Shown: positions 37,268-46,130, numbered from the stretch's first letter. The stretch is 64,000 bases of DNA from Bog-756 sp963778165 (GCA_963778165.1 CAVZTE010000004.1:62001-126000), one strand, 5' to 3'. The notes: generated from the sequence alone by a model not told the origin. Numbers and translations: made by a program.

Positions 37268-38709
37268 CGGTCCACCTCCCCCATCACCGGGTCGATGGTG
37301 GAGCAGACGGCCACGGCGTCGGCCAGCAGGCCGCCCCGCATCATCAGGGGCAGGCCCTGCAGGTTGACGAAGCTCGGCCCCCGGATGTGCATCCGGTAGG
37401 CCTTGGGCGAGCCGTCGGCCACCAGGTAACAGCCCAGCTCCCCTCTCGGAGACTCGGTGGCCACGTAGACCTCGCCCTCGGGGACCTTGAAACCCTCGGT
37501 GAACACCTTGAAGTGGTGGATCAGCGCCTCCATGGACTCGTCGATCCGCACCCGGGGCGGCGGGGTGACCTTCTTGTCCTGGACCCGGTAGTCGCCGGCC
37601 GGCATCTTCTCCACGATCTGGCGGATGATGCGGATGGACTCGCGGACCTCGTTGAGACGGATGGAGTAGCGGTCGAAGTTGTCGCCGTAGGTGCCCACGA
37701 TCACGTCGAACTCCACCTCGTCGTAGCGGAGGTAGGGCATCGACCGGCGCAGGTCCCAGGGCACCCCGGTGGAGCGCAGCAGCGGCCCGGTGAGACTGAG
37801 GGCCAGGGCCTCCTCGGCCGACAGCGTCCCCACCCCTTCCGACCGCTGGCGGAACAGGGGCTGGCCGGTGAAGAGCTCGTCGTACTCACCGGTCCGGTCC
37901 ATCACCGTGTCGCAGATGATGGTGACGTCGTCCTCCCACCCGTCGGGCAGGTCGGCCGCGGTGCCCCCGGGGCGGATGAAGTTGTGGTTCATGCGGAGCC
38001 CGGTGGTCTTCTCGAAGAAGGCCAGGATCATCTCGCGCTCGCGGAAGCCGTAGATCATCATGGAGGTGGCCCCGAGGTCCATCCCGTTGGTGGCCAGCCA
38101 CATCAGGTGGGAGGACACCCGGTTGAGCTCCACCATCAACATGCGGATCCAGTCGGAGCGGGGGGGCATCTCGATGCCCAGGAGGGCCTCCACGGCCAGG
38201 GACAGCACCAGCTCGTTGTGGAGCGGGGACAGGTAGTCCATGCGGGTGACGTTGGTGGAGCCCTGGACGTAGGTGAGCTCCTCGGCGGTCTTCTCCATGC
38301 CGGTGTGGAGATAGCCCACCACCGGCTTGGTGCGGAGCACGGTCTCCCCGTCGAGCTCCAGCATCAGGCGCAGCACGCCGTGGGTCGAGGGGTGCTGCGG
38401 ACCCATGTTGATGATCATGGTCTCGTCGTCGGACTGCTCGATGTCGATGTTGGACGGGTCGATGGCCACGCCCTCGGGCAGGCGGAGCACGGCCCCGACC
38501 TCGCGACGCAACTCGGCGGGATCGGTCTCCGACCGCCGGTACAGCTCCTGTCCGCCTTCGGAGGTCTCGGCCAGGATCCCCTTGGGCACCTCGCCGGGGC
38601 CCGGGGCCAGGAACTCAGGCCCGGACACCGGTGGGGCCTGGACCGTATCGGGATGGGGTTCCGGCGCGCCGGAGTCGTCGGTGGCGGGGGTCGCCTTCAC
38701 GTCGCTCAT
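37264..38709 (-). CDS. nuoD: NADH-quinone oxidoreductase subunit D
   Basis: The 49-kDa-type subunit lining the quinone site. The 481-residue protein contains NMGPQHPSTHGVLRLMLELD, VGYLHTGMEKTAEELTYVQG and VATESPRGELGCYLVADGS. The first ~95 residues before the conserved core are a hydrophilic Pro/Glu-rich extension, longer than usual. ATG 38709 overlaps the nuoC stop (ATGA). Confidence 0.96.
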   Translation of the reverse strand: MSDVKATPATDDSGAPEPHPDTVQAPPVSGPEFLAPGPGEVPKGILAETSEGGQELYRRSETDPAELRREVGAVLRLPEGVAIDPSNIDIEQSDDETMIINMGPQHPSTHGVLRLMLELDGETVLRTKPVVGYLHTGMEKTAEELTYVQGSTNVTRMDYLSPLHNELVLSLAVEALLGIEMPPRSDWIRMLMVELNRVSSHLMWLATNGMDLGATSMMIYGFREREMILAFFEKTTGLRMNHNFIRPGGTAADLPDGWEDDVTIICDTVMDRTGEYDELFTGQPLFRQRSEGVGTLSAEEALALSLTGPLLRSTGVPWDLRRSMPYLRYDEVEFDVIVGTYGDNFDRYSIRLNEVRESIRIIRQIVEKMPAGDYRVQDKKVTPPPRVRIDESMEALIHHFKVFTEGFKVPEGEVYVATESPRGELGCYLVADGSPKAYRMHIRGPSFVNLQGLPLMMRGGLLADAVAVCSTIDPVMGEVDR

Positions 38710-39248
38710 CTCGGGCCGGGTGCTCCCTTGAACTGCACCGGGACCCGGCCCACCCCGTAGTCCTTGCGCAGGGGATGGCCCTCCCAGTCCTCGGGCATGA
38801 GGATGCGGGTCATGTCGGGGTGACCGACGAAGACGATCCCGAACAGGTCGTAGGCCTCGCGCTCCATGGCCTCGACCCCAGGGTACACGTCGAAGAGGGA
38901 GTCCACCTCGGCGTCGCCCTCGGGCACCTGCACCCGCACCCGGACCCGCTCGGCCTTGCTGAGCGACAACAGGTTGACCACCACTTCGAACCGCTCGGGC
39001 CTGACCCCGTCGGGCAGCCGGCGGCCCGGGTGGGTCAGGTAGTCCACGCCGCAGACGTCGATGCACATCTCGAACCCGTCGGACCGGTACCCCCGGACCA
39101 CGTCCACGTACTGCTCCCGGGTGGGAAACACCACTTCCTGCTGGGGGCGGCCCGGTGCCCGCGACGAGCCGCCGCCGGCGTCGTTGGCCGACAGGCCCTC
39201 GGCACTCGCCTCGCGACCGGTAGACACCTCGGAGCCGGCAGCGCTCAC
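38706..39248 (-). CDS. nuoC: NADH-quinone oxidoreductase subunit C
   Basis: The 30-kDa-type subunit of the connecting arm (180 residues). Diagnostic block EREAYDLFGIVFVGHPDMTR is followed by ILMPEDWEGHPLRKDYG. A Ser/Gly/Ala-rich extension fills the first ~35 residues. It is separate from nuoD here, as is usual outside enterobacteria. GTG 39248 overlaps the nuoB stop by four bases. Confidence 0.96.
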   Translation of the reverse strand: MSAAGSEVSTGREASAEGLSANDAGGGSSRAPGRPQQEVVFPTREQYVDVVRGYRSDGFEMCIDVCGVDYLTHPGRRLPDGVRPERFEVVVNLLSLSKAERVRVRVQVPEGDAEVDSLFDVYPGVEAMEREAYDLFGIVFVGHPDMTRILMPEDWEGHPLRKDYGVGRVPVQFKGAPGPR

Positions 39249-39895
39249 AGGGGCTCGCCCACGCTGCGGGCAATCACCGGATTGCGCTTGGGTGTGCCCA
39301 GGTGGACGGCGTCCGGACGCTCCGGGGTCCAGCCCGACGTGGACTCCTCGTCCTTGGTGCGACCGTCATCGGTGTCACCCCCCTGGTCCGAAGCCAGCAC
39401 CACGGCACCCCGGTCCCGGGGGCCCCGGTGGGTGATCTCGTTGGTCCGCACCTTCTGGTGGAGGGTGAGGATGGCGTGCATGAGGGTCTCGGGGGTGGGG
39501 GGGCAACCCGGGGCGTACACGTCGACGGGGACGATCTGGTCCACGCCCTGCACGATGGCGTAGTTGTTGAACATGCCACCGGTGCTGGCGCACACCCCCA
39601 TGGAGAGGACCCACTTGGGCTCCATCATCTGGTCGTAGACCTGGCGGAGGACCGGGGCCATCTTCTGCGAGACCCGACCGGCCACGATCATGAGGTCGGC
39701 CTGACGAGGGGAGGCCCGGAACACCTCCATGCCGAACCGGGCCAGGTCGAAGTCGGCTGCGCCCACCGACATCATCTCGATGGCGCAGCACGCCAGTCCG
39801 AAGGTGGCCGGCCACATGGAGTAGGTCCGGGCCCACTTGACCAGGTCCTCGAGCCGCCCGGTGAGGAAGTTGTGCTGGAGGTCTTCGAGACCCAT
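39245..39895 (-). CDS. nuoB: NADH-quinone oxidoreductase subunit B
   Basis: Carries cluster N2, the last electron donor to quinone. Ligand Cys residues are in TFGLACCAIEMMSVG (tandem Cys), SMGVCASTGGMFNNY and VYAPGCPPTPETLM. The conserved core ends near residue 155 and a hydrophilic tail of ~60 residues follows. ATG 39895 with GGAAGGAG upstream is clearly the start; the long open frame above it is spurious. Confidence 0.97.
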   Translation of the reverse strand: MGLEDLQHNFLTGRLEDLVKWARTYSMWPATFGLACCAIEMMSVGAADFDLARFGMEVFRASPRQADLMIVAGRVSQKMAPVLRQVYDQMMEPKWVLSMGVCASTGGMFNNYAIVQGVDQIVPVDVYAPGCPPTPETLMHAILTLHQKVRTNEITHRGPRDRGAVVLASDQGGDTDDGRTKDEESTSGWTPERPDAVHLGTPKRNPVIARSVGEPL

Positions 39896-39909
39896 GGTCT
39901 CCTTCCGCT

Positions 39910-40437
39910 CTACGCGGCCCGGCCGGGGCCGGTCGGTGCGGTAGATGGCGAAGCGGGAGCGGCCGACGGCCCGGAGCCGACCCCACGCGTCCCCCGACCC
40001 GGGCCCCCGGGCCCGGCGGTGATGCGGGCGATGGTCGACTCGGACGTGCGGGAGGGCAGTCCCTCGGTCAGGCGCTTGGACGGGCCCCACGACAGGGCCC
40101 CGTTGCTCACCAGATAGAGGAAGGAGATGAAGACCACGGCGGCGAACACCACCACTTCGGCCAGCCCGAACGATCGGAGCTGGTGGAAGATGACCGCCCA
40201 GGGGTACAAGAACACGATCTCGATGTCGAAGATGATGAAGATCATGGCGATCAGGTAGAAGCGCACCGGGAACCGGGTAGGGGGATCGATGCCGGGGACG
40301 ATGCCGCACTCGTAGGGCGCGGTCTTGGCCGACGTCGGACGTTTCCTCGGGGCCATCAGCGACGACGCCACGAAGGACAGGGCGGCGAACAGGAATCCCA
40401 GGATCAAGAGGACCAGGATCGGCAGGTAATCGTCCAC
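39910..40437 (-). CDS. nuoA: NADH-quinone oxidoreductase subunit A
   Basis: Three-helix membrane subunit (helices about 5-28, 59-80, 88-110) with KTAPYECGIVPG and FDIEIVFLYPWAV, the expected blocks. The last ~50 residues are a Gly/Pro/Ala-rich tail not found in most NuoA. GTG 40437 is the first start of the nuo operon; a TAAAAA box ends nine bases upstream and an 18-bp palindrome abuts it. Confidence 0.96.
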   Translation of the reverse strand: MDDYLPILVLLILGFLFAALSFVASSLMAPRKRPTSAKTAPYECGIVPGIDPPTRFPVRFYLIAMIFIIFDIEIVFLYPWAVIFHQLRSFGLAEVVVFAAVVFISFLYLVSNGALSWGPSKRLTEGLPSRTSESTIARITAGPGGPGRGTRGVGSGPSAAPASPSTAPTGPGRAA

Positions 40438-40446
40438 AGGGAGTTG

Positions 40447-40470
40447 TTTTTACCACGCAGTCCTGCGTGG
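40447..40470 (-). promoter_or_regulatory. Probable nuo promoter -10 and abutting palindromic operator
   Basis: On the minus strand a perfect inverted repeat with 8-bp arms and a 2-base centre (40453-40470, CCACGCAG arm) runs directly into TAAAAA (40447-40452), nine bases before the nuoA GTG. If nuoA is leaderless the palindrome lies in the promoter spacer and would act as a repressor site rather than an RNA hairpin. It does not match the classical Rex box as I know it. Confidence 0.45.
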
Positions 40471-40572
40471 AAGCACATCGACGGCACCCGGGTGGACCGG
40501 TGTCGGACGGGGTTCTGGCCGGGCGCGCCCGGGGGTTCGTCCGGGGCGCGCCCGACCCCGTCGGGAGGCCCC

Positions 40573-40578
40573 TACCAT
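40573..40578 (+). promoter_or_regulatory. -10 box TACCAT for the geranylgeranyl-reductase gene
   Basis: TACCAT ends seven bases before GTG 40586, so the mRNA is probably leaderless. No ribosome site precedes the GTG. Confidence 0.5.
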
Positions 40579-40585
40579 TGAGGCC

Positions 40586-41941
40586 GTGAGCACCCCCGCC
40601 CCGTCCGAACCGTCTGCCCGTCGGGGTCCCGCCCCGGAGGGGGCGCCCCCTGCCGGGGAGGCCGGGCATGTCCACGACGTGCTGGTGGTGGGGGGAGGCC
40701 CGTCAGGGTCGGCGTGCGCCTACTGGCTGGCCGATGCCGGGTGGGACGTGGCGCTGGTGGAGAAGAAGGTCTTCCCCCGCGAGAAGACCTGCGGCGACGG
40801 CCTCACCCCCCGGTCGGTCCGCCAGATCGCCGACATGGGGATCGAGGGGGCCCTCACCGGGGCCCACCGCTTTGCCGGGCTGCGGACCCACGCCTACGGC
40901 AAGGTCCTCGACCTGGCCTGGCCCGACCATCCGAGCTTCCCCTCCTACGGCTACGTCATCACCCGCCACGATCTCGACGCCCTCGTCAACGAGCGGGCCG
41001 TCAAGGCAGGGGCCACGGTGTGGCAGGGCACCGAAGCGGTCGAACCGGTCCTCGAGGCCTCCGACGGGCCGGCCGGCTCCGGGCGCCTGGCCTCGTGTGT
41101 GGGAGCGGTGGTCAAGGACAAGGCCACCGGGACCACCCGCACCGTGCGGGCCCGCTATGTGGTGGTGGCCGACGGGGCCAACTCCCGGTTCGGTCGGGCC
41201 CTGGGGACGACCCGCGACCGCGATCAGCCCCTGGGCATGGCCCTGCGTGGCTACTACACGTCGCCCGGCCACGATCAGCCGTTCATCGAGTCCCACCTGG
41301 ACATCCGGGACGGTGACGGCAAGGTGGTCCCCGGGTACGGGTGGATCTTCCCCTTGGGGGACGGGCGGGTCAACGTCGGCGTGGGCCTGCTGTCCACCGA
41401 CCGACGGTGGAAGGGCGTCAACACCTCCACCCTCATGGAGCACTTCGTGGCCTGGGCCCCGAAGGAGTGGGAGCTCAACCCCTCGACCTGCCTCGGTCCG
41501 CCCACCGGGGGCAAGCTGCCCATGGGCCTGGCCGTCGGCCCCCGGGTCGGTGCCACCACCCTGGTGGTGGGCGATGCCGCCGGCACCATCAACCCCTTCA
41601 ACGGCGAGGGGATCGCCTACGGCTACGAGAGCGGGCGGCTGGCCGCGGCGTCCCTGGGTGAGGCGCTGAGCGGGGACGGGGCCGAGGCCCTGGCCCGCTA
41701 CGAAGCCCGGCTCGAGGAGGCCTGGGGGCTCTATTACCGGGTGGCCCGGGCCTTCATCCGCCTGATCAGCCAGCCCGAGCTGATGCAACTGTGCGTCGGG
41801 GCCGGGATGTACTCCGAGTCCCTGATGAGCTGGATCTTCCGCATCATGGCCAACCTGCTGCGCCCCGACGAGACCGGTCCGGCCGAAGCGGCGTACCGGG
41901 CCCTGGCCCTCATCGCCCGGGTCACCCCCGAAGGAGTCTGA
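40586..41941 (+). CDS. Geranylgeranyl-reductase-family FAD protein (MenJ-like menaquinone reductase candidate)
   Basis: A 451-residue flavoprotein. It has the FAD motif VVGGGPSGSACAYWLADAGW at 34-53, EKTCGDGLTPRSV (about 67-79), the typical PxxKxCGxG-type block of the family, and VVGDAAGTINPFNGEGIAYG in the C-terminal half. In mycobacteria the relative MenJ saturates one isoprene unit of menaquinone; others reduce geranylgeranyl chains of archaeal lipids or chlorophyll. Being divergent from nuoA favours menaquinone as substrate (inference). The N-terminal ~28 residues are Pro/Ala-rich and disordered. Confidence 0.85.
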   Translation: MSTPAPSEPSARRGPAPEGAPPAGEAGHVHDVLVVGGGPSGSACAYWLADAGWDVALVEKKVFPREKTCGDGLTPRSVRQIADMGIEGALTGAHRFAGLRTHAYGKVLDLAWPDHPSFPSYGYVITRHDLDALVNERAVKAGATVWQGTEAVEPVLEASDGPAGSGRLASCVGAVVKDKATGTTRTVRARYVVVADGANSRFGRALGTTRDRDQPLGMALRGYYTSPGHDQPFIESHLDIRDGDGKVVPGYGWIFPLGDGRVNVGVGLLSTDRRWKGVNTSTLMEHFVAWAPKEWELNPSTCLGPPTGGKLPMGLAVGPRVGATTLVVGDAAGTINPFNGEGIAYGYESGRLAAASLGEALSGDGAEALARYEARLEEAWGLYYRVARAFIRLISQPELMQLCVGAGMYSESLMSWIFRIMANLLRPDETGPAEAAYRALALIARVTPEGV

Positions 41942-41950
41942 GGCGGCGCC

Positions 41951-44362
41951 CTAGCGGTGCAGGGCTTTGGCCACCCGGGCGGTAATGGCGTCGTAGGCCA
42001 TCGAGAACGGTCCCTGGGGAACCGGGGGGCCATTGGTGAGCGGTGAGAGCCGGGTCAGGTCCCGCCCGCCGAAGATGTACGCCTCTCCCTCGACCTGGGT
42101 GGTTCCCTTGGCGGGGTTGGTGATGGTGGTCAGGAAGGCCCAGGTGGTCACGCCGGCCGGCACCGGCAGGGTGACCGTCTGGACCGTGGCCACCGAGCCC
42201 TGGGCCGAGGCCGAGGCCAGGGCGGTCTGGTACGCGGTGTAACAGGTGATGAATTTGGGATTGGCGAACGGCCCGGTCAGGACCTGGTTCTGGGTGATCG
42301 TGGTCTGGACCGACGACGTCGAGGCCATCTGGATCCCCGGCGACGTGCCCTGCTGGAAGGTCGGCGAGTCGGCTGATCCGGCTGCGGCGGGCAGCGGGGC
42401 ATCGCCGAACAACCCGGCCACCACCCCGAAGGGCTGGCCCAGGCACGTGGAGAGGTTCCGTTCCGCCACGTTCAGCGCCACGGCCCGGGGGCCGGTCGGC
42501 GACTGGGCCGGAGGGGCCGGGCTCCGGGTCCAGCCGTTCGGCAGGTCGGTCAGGCGGAGGTTGAGCGAGGTGGCCAGAGCCGTGGCCGCGCTGGGCGGTC
42601 CACCGCTTCCGGACGGGGCGCCCGTGTTCGGGGTGGTTCCGGTGGCCACGGTGGTCGGCGTGGTCGTATTGCTCTTCTTCACGGCGAAGTAGGCGATCCC
42701 GCCGATCACCATCACCAGCACCACCAGCAGGACGATCACCAGATTGCGGTTGCTCTTGGCCGGTGCGCCGGTGGCATCGTCCGGCCCAGGAGCGTCGGGG
42801 TCGTGGTCGGTGGCGGTCGGCGGTGGGGTGCTGCCTGACGCCACGGTTGGCGGTGGAGGTGGCGGCGGTGCGACCGTCGGCGGGGTGCCGTTGGTCGGGG
42901 CGCCAGTCGATGGAGAGGCCGTTGGGGCGCCGGCCGACGGAGGGGCCGGAAGAGTACCCAGGCCCTCTGCCCCGGCGGCCGTGGCCTCGGCGGCTGCACC
43001 TGCGGCAGTGGCCCCAACGGCGGCGGCGCCGGCGGCGACCGCACCGGTCTTGGCACCCTTTCGCCATCCCCGCTGCTTCTTCGCCGGCTTGGCGGGGGTG
43101 GCCGACGTCTGGTCCCAGGCCGGTTCCCCGGTGGCCGGGTCGATGGGCGGCTTCCAGAGCATGGGCCGCGGGCCGCCCGATGCCGCCGCCACCTCCGCAG
43201 AGGGGGGAGGGGGCAGCGGCTTGTCCGTCGACAGCGGGACCGGATCGACCGGGGCCTGGGTCGGCGGCTCGACCGGAGCGAAGGCCGAGGTGGCCGCCAT
43301 GTCGGGCGGAGGAGGGAGGGAGCCGGCCGTCGCTGCCGTGGCGGCTGCGCCCGACGCGGCTGCGGACCGGCCCTTGCGCCAGCCCCGCGCCTTCTTCTCC
43401 CGATCGGCGGTCCCGGCCGCGGCCTCGGCCATGGGTGGAGTGTCCCAGGCCATGCCCTCCGGCATCGGATCGGTCGAAACGTCCCAACCACTGCCACCCG
43501 GGGCCGTCGTGCCTCCCGGAGCACGCGGCGGAGGCGGCGGAGGCGGGAAGCTCGAGGTGGCCGGCGATCCGGGGGCCCCACTGGCCGGGGAGGGCGAACC
43601 CGTAGTGGGCGGGGCGGCGTACGAGGGCGGGGGCGGCGGAAGGTCGGGGGCGGGATGCGAGCCCTCCGGTGGCGTGAACGATGCCGACGCCGGCGGCCCG
43701 GACGCACCGGTGGAGCCGGTCGGCGGGTTGGCTGTCCCATGGCCCGTTCCGTTGCTGCCCGTTCCATTGCTGGCTGATGCCGCCGCCACACCGGCCGCAC
43801 CGGCCGCGGCCGCGGCGGCTGCGGCGCCTAAGGCCGGCTCCTTGGTCGCCGGGCCGGAGTCGCGTGAGGGGGCAGCCGGTGGAGGCGGCGTGCCACCGGC
43901 GGGGCCCGCCGGGGGTGGGGGTGACGAGGCGGCGGGCGGTGACGGGGCCGGCGGTGGTGCGGCGGCGGGTGGCGGTGGTGCGGGGGAGGCCGCACCGGAC
44001 GGTCCCTTGTATCGCAGCAGCCACGCCGGTAGCGCCTGGTCGAGATAGGCGGCCTGTCCGGGTGTGACGGTGTCCATGGGCAGGAGGAACCGGATGGACT
44101 GTCCCCCCGAGGTCAGCTCCATCACCGCAGCGTTCCGCCCGTCCGGAAGGGCGATCTTCTCCCGACAGCTGGCAGAGTCCAGTCCGGACCACACCAGCAG
44201 CCGCTCGATCTGGGGTTGTGGGCCTTGGACAGTGATGCCTGCCGTGGTGAACAGCAGGCTCAGGCCCTCGGTGGTCTTGGTGCCCCGGTCGGCGTCACCG
44301 GCCAGGGCCACGCCGCCCAGCTGCATGCCCTCAGGAGGAAGCTCAGTAATTCCGACGGTCAT
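41951..44362 (-). CDS. Large single-pass membrane protein: PH-like domain, Pro/Ala-rich linker, extracytoplasmic domain
   Basis: An 803-residue protein of unknown function. Residues ~1-115 form a compact beta-rich region (LSLLFTTAGITVQGPQPQIE ending ALPAWLLRYKG) that reads like a PH-type domain. About 420 residues of Pro/Ala/Gly-rich linker follow, holding two copies of a basic cassette around RGWRKG (near 326 and 432), each with an acidic/Trp stretch before it and an Ala-rich stretch after it. One membrane helix lies at ~540-560 (NLVIVLLVVLVMVIGGIAYF), then Thr/Ser-rich sequence and a folded domain starting LRLTDLPNGWTRSP. Predicted orientation is N-terminus inside. ATG follows GGAGG. It is a paralogue of the next gene upstream. 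Confidence 0.7.
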   Translation of the reverse strand: MTVGITELPPEGMQLGGVALAGDADRGTKTTEGLSLLFTTAGITVQGPQPQIERLLVWSGLDSASCREKIALPDGRNAAVMELTSGGQSIRFLLPMDTVTPGQAAYLDQALPAWLLRYKGPSGAASPAPPPPAAAPPPAPSPPAASSPPPPAGPAGGTPPPPAAPSRDSGPATKEPALGAAAAAAAAGAAGVAAASASNGTGSNGTGHGTANPPTGSTGASGPPASASFTPPEGSHPAPDLPPPPPSYAAPPTTGSPSPASGAPGSPATSSFPPPPPPPRAPGGTTAPGGSGWDVSTDPMPEGMAWDTPPMAEAAAGTADREKKARGWRKGRSAAASGAAATAATAGSLPPPPDMAATSAFAPVEPPTQAPVDPVPLSTDKPLPPPPSAEVAAASGGPRPMLWKPPIDPATGEPAWDQTSATPAKPAKKQRGWRKGAKTGAVAAGAAAVGATAAGAAAEATAAGAEGLGTLPAPPSAGAPTASPSTGAPTNGTPPTVAPPPPPPPTVASGSTPPPTATDHDPDAPGPDDATGAPAKSNRNLVIVLLVVLVMVIGGIAYFAVKKSNTTTPTTVATGTTPNTGAPSGSGGPPSAATALATSLNLRLTDLPNGWTRSPAPPAQSPTGPRAVALNVAERNLSTCLGQPFGVVAGLFGDAPLPAAAGSADSPTFQQGTSPGIQMASTSSVQTTITQNQVLTGPFANPKFITCYTAYQTALASASAQGSVATVQTVTLPVPAGVTTWAFLTTITNPAKGTTQVEGEAYIFGGRDLTRLSPLTNGPPVPQGPFSMAYDAITARVAKALHR

Positions 44363-44409
44363 GTGTTTCTCCTCCGTTGGCCCGGACCCGACCGGCTCGG
44401 TCCCTGGTG

Positions 44410-44489
44410 GGCTGTGTCCATCTCACACCCTGTGCATCGCAGGCTGCGTTCATCTGGGGCTGTGTCCATCTCAGGCTTCGCTCATCGGC
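44410..44489. repeat. 16-bp tandem repeat, five units
   Basis: Units start at 44410, 44426, 44442, 44458 and 44474. Units 1 and 4 are identical (GGCTGTGTCCATCTCA); the others diverge, but G at position 7 and CATC at positions 10-13 are kept in all five. The array lies 48-127 bp upstream of the ATG of the 803-residue membrane protein, between it and its paralogue, so it could be a multi-site operator. The rest of the 44363-44626 gap contains no gene that I can support. Confidence 0.7.
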
Positions 44490-44604
44490 CCTGCCATCCT
44501 GCCGCCACGGACCCTCACTGGCAAGGACCTTCTTTGATCGGATGTCGGCAATTTCCCACTCCATCCTTACCGACGGCGGCACGAAACAGCTGGACCTCCC
44601 CGGG

Positions 44605-44639
44605 AAAATGGGCGCCCAGGCGTGACTCACGCCTGGGCG
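44605..44639 (-). terminator. Rho-independent terminator overlapping the stop of the frameshifted paralogue
   Basis: A perfect 12-bp stem (44613-44624 with 44628-44639) and a 3-base loop. It spans the TGA of the gene ending at 44627 and is followed on the minus strand by CCATTTTCC. A stem this long and GC-rich, with a short T run, is a good intrinsic terminator. It also separates this gene from its paralogue downstream. Confidence 0.7.
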
Positions 44640-46130
44640 ATCCTTCCGCCTGTGGCCACCCGCTCCTCGAAACGGGCCACCGATGCCGACACCACCCCGT
44701 TGGGGATCCGACCGCCGATGGCGAAGGCCTCGAGGTCGGCCTCGATCCGGTCACTGCCCAGTGTGACCAATTCCACCTCCACCGGCACCGAATTGGCCTG
44801 GTCGGAGATGGAGAAGGTGACCCGGAGACCGGAGACCTGCTCGCCGGAGGGAGCGAGGAGGGCCACCGGCGCAACCGAGGTGGGACCGGGCCGACCGTTG
44901 GTCCCGGACGCCTGGTCCTCTCCCAACTGCAGCTCTGAGGCCACGGCCCGGGCCGCACACCCCATGTACCGGGGCCGGGAGAAAAGCGAGAAGTTGCTCT
45001 CCTCGTCAGTATGGGTGCGCACGATGCTCGCCGCCGTCTGGAGCTCCGTGAAGAATCCCGGTTGGCTGGCGGAGGCGGGTCCGACGAAGATCGGGGACGA
45101 CGCCTGGGCCGTCTGATCGCCGCCCTGGCCTCCCAGCACCACGCCGGCCTGTCCGGCGGAAATGCCCATGCACGCGGCGAAGGTCCGGGTGATCCGGGCC
45201 TCCCCGGACCGGAGCTTCGGCGAGGTACCGGCCTGATCGCCCACGGTGTCGACCCTCCAGCCTCGGGGGAGATCGCTCTGGGTCAGCATGAGGGCCCGGG
45301 CCGTCCGCTGGTCGGGTGCGACCGGGCTCGTAGTGCTGGGGGCGGCCTCCGGTGCCGGCCCCGGGCGGCGGCTGAGCCCGACCGCCAGCCCCACTCCCAC
45401 CACGATCAACACCAGCCCTCCCACCAACATGGCCCACCGCCACCTGCCGCCGGTCCGGTGGAGCCCGGTGTGCCCGGCATGCACCCGAGGCATCGGCGTC
45501 GGGAGGCCGGGGGCCGGGCTCCCGGCCGTCGGGCCGGACCACGGGGCCCTTGACTGCGGCGGCGCCCACTGCGGCGCGGGCCACTGAGCCGGAGGAGGCG
45601 GAGGTGGTGCAGGAGGTGGTGCAGGAGGAGGTGGCGGCGGCGCGGGCGGGCACGCTGAAAGCCGGGGCGGCGGCGAACGACGGGGGGATCAGCGCATCCA
45701 GGACGGAGTCGTCGGCACCGGTCGGCCTGATGTCGGGGGTCACACCGTGAGGCGCGGCCAGCCACTGCTCGAGTGCGGCGAACTGGACCGGACCGGAGCC
45801 ATCAGCACCGATCAGCAGCCGCACCGTGCCGCTGGCGGAGACCACGTCGACCGGGGTGACCTCCCGCCCGTCGGGGCCGACGGCTACGGGGCCGACGGAG
45901 ACGGTGTCCACGTCGCCCCACGACCACTGGAGCCGATCCCCCGCCTCGACCCCGGTCAGCTCGATGCCCTGCCCATCGAAGACCACGGCGAACCCCCCGG
46001 GATCGTCGGGGAGATGGATCGGGCCTCCCACCAGTTGCACCCTGTCGAAGCGGAACCGGGCAGCGTCCGGCACCGAGCGGGGATCAGCCACGGGGGCGGC
46101 CGGCGGCCAGGAATCAGTCGGAGAAGGCAT
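44627..46130 (-). CDS. Paralogous PH-like/Pro-rich/TM membrane protein, interrupted by a one-base frameshift
   Basis: Read in two frames. From ATG 46130 (MPSPTDSWPPAAPVADPRSV) to about 45650 comes a ~150-residue domain (FAVVFDGQGIELTGVEAGDR, later LEQWLAAP) like the PH-like domain of its neighbour. The frame then shifts by one base in the C-rich linker. After that PPAQWPAPQWAPPQ leads into a membrane helix (AMLVGGLVLIVVGVGLAVGL) and a ~210-residue extracytoplasmic domain starting LTQSDLPRGWRVD, akin to LRLTDLPNGWTRSP next door. Repaired length is ~500 residues. Its start overlaps the hemL stop by 17 bases, so it sits at the end of the hem operon. Function unknown. The shift may be a sequence error in a low-complexity stretch. 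Confidence 0.65.

Noticed and set aside
40438..40585. Classical Rex operator in the nuo/geranylgeranyl-reductase promoter region
   Set aside because: The palindrome there (CCACGCAG arms) does not resemble the TTGTGAA-type Rex box; kept only as an unidentified operator.
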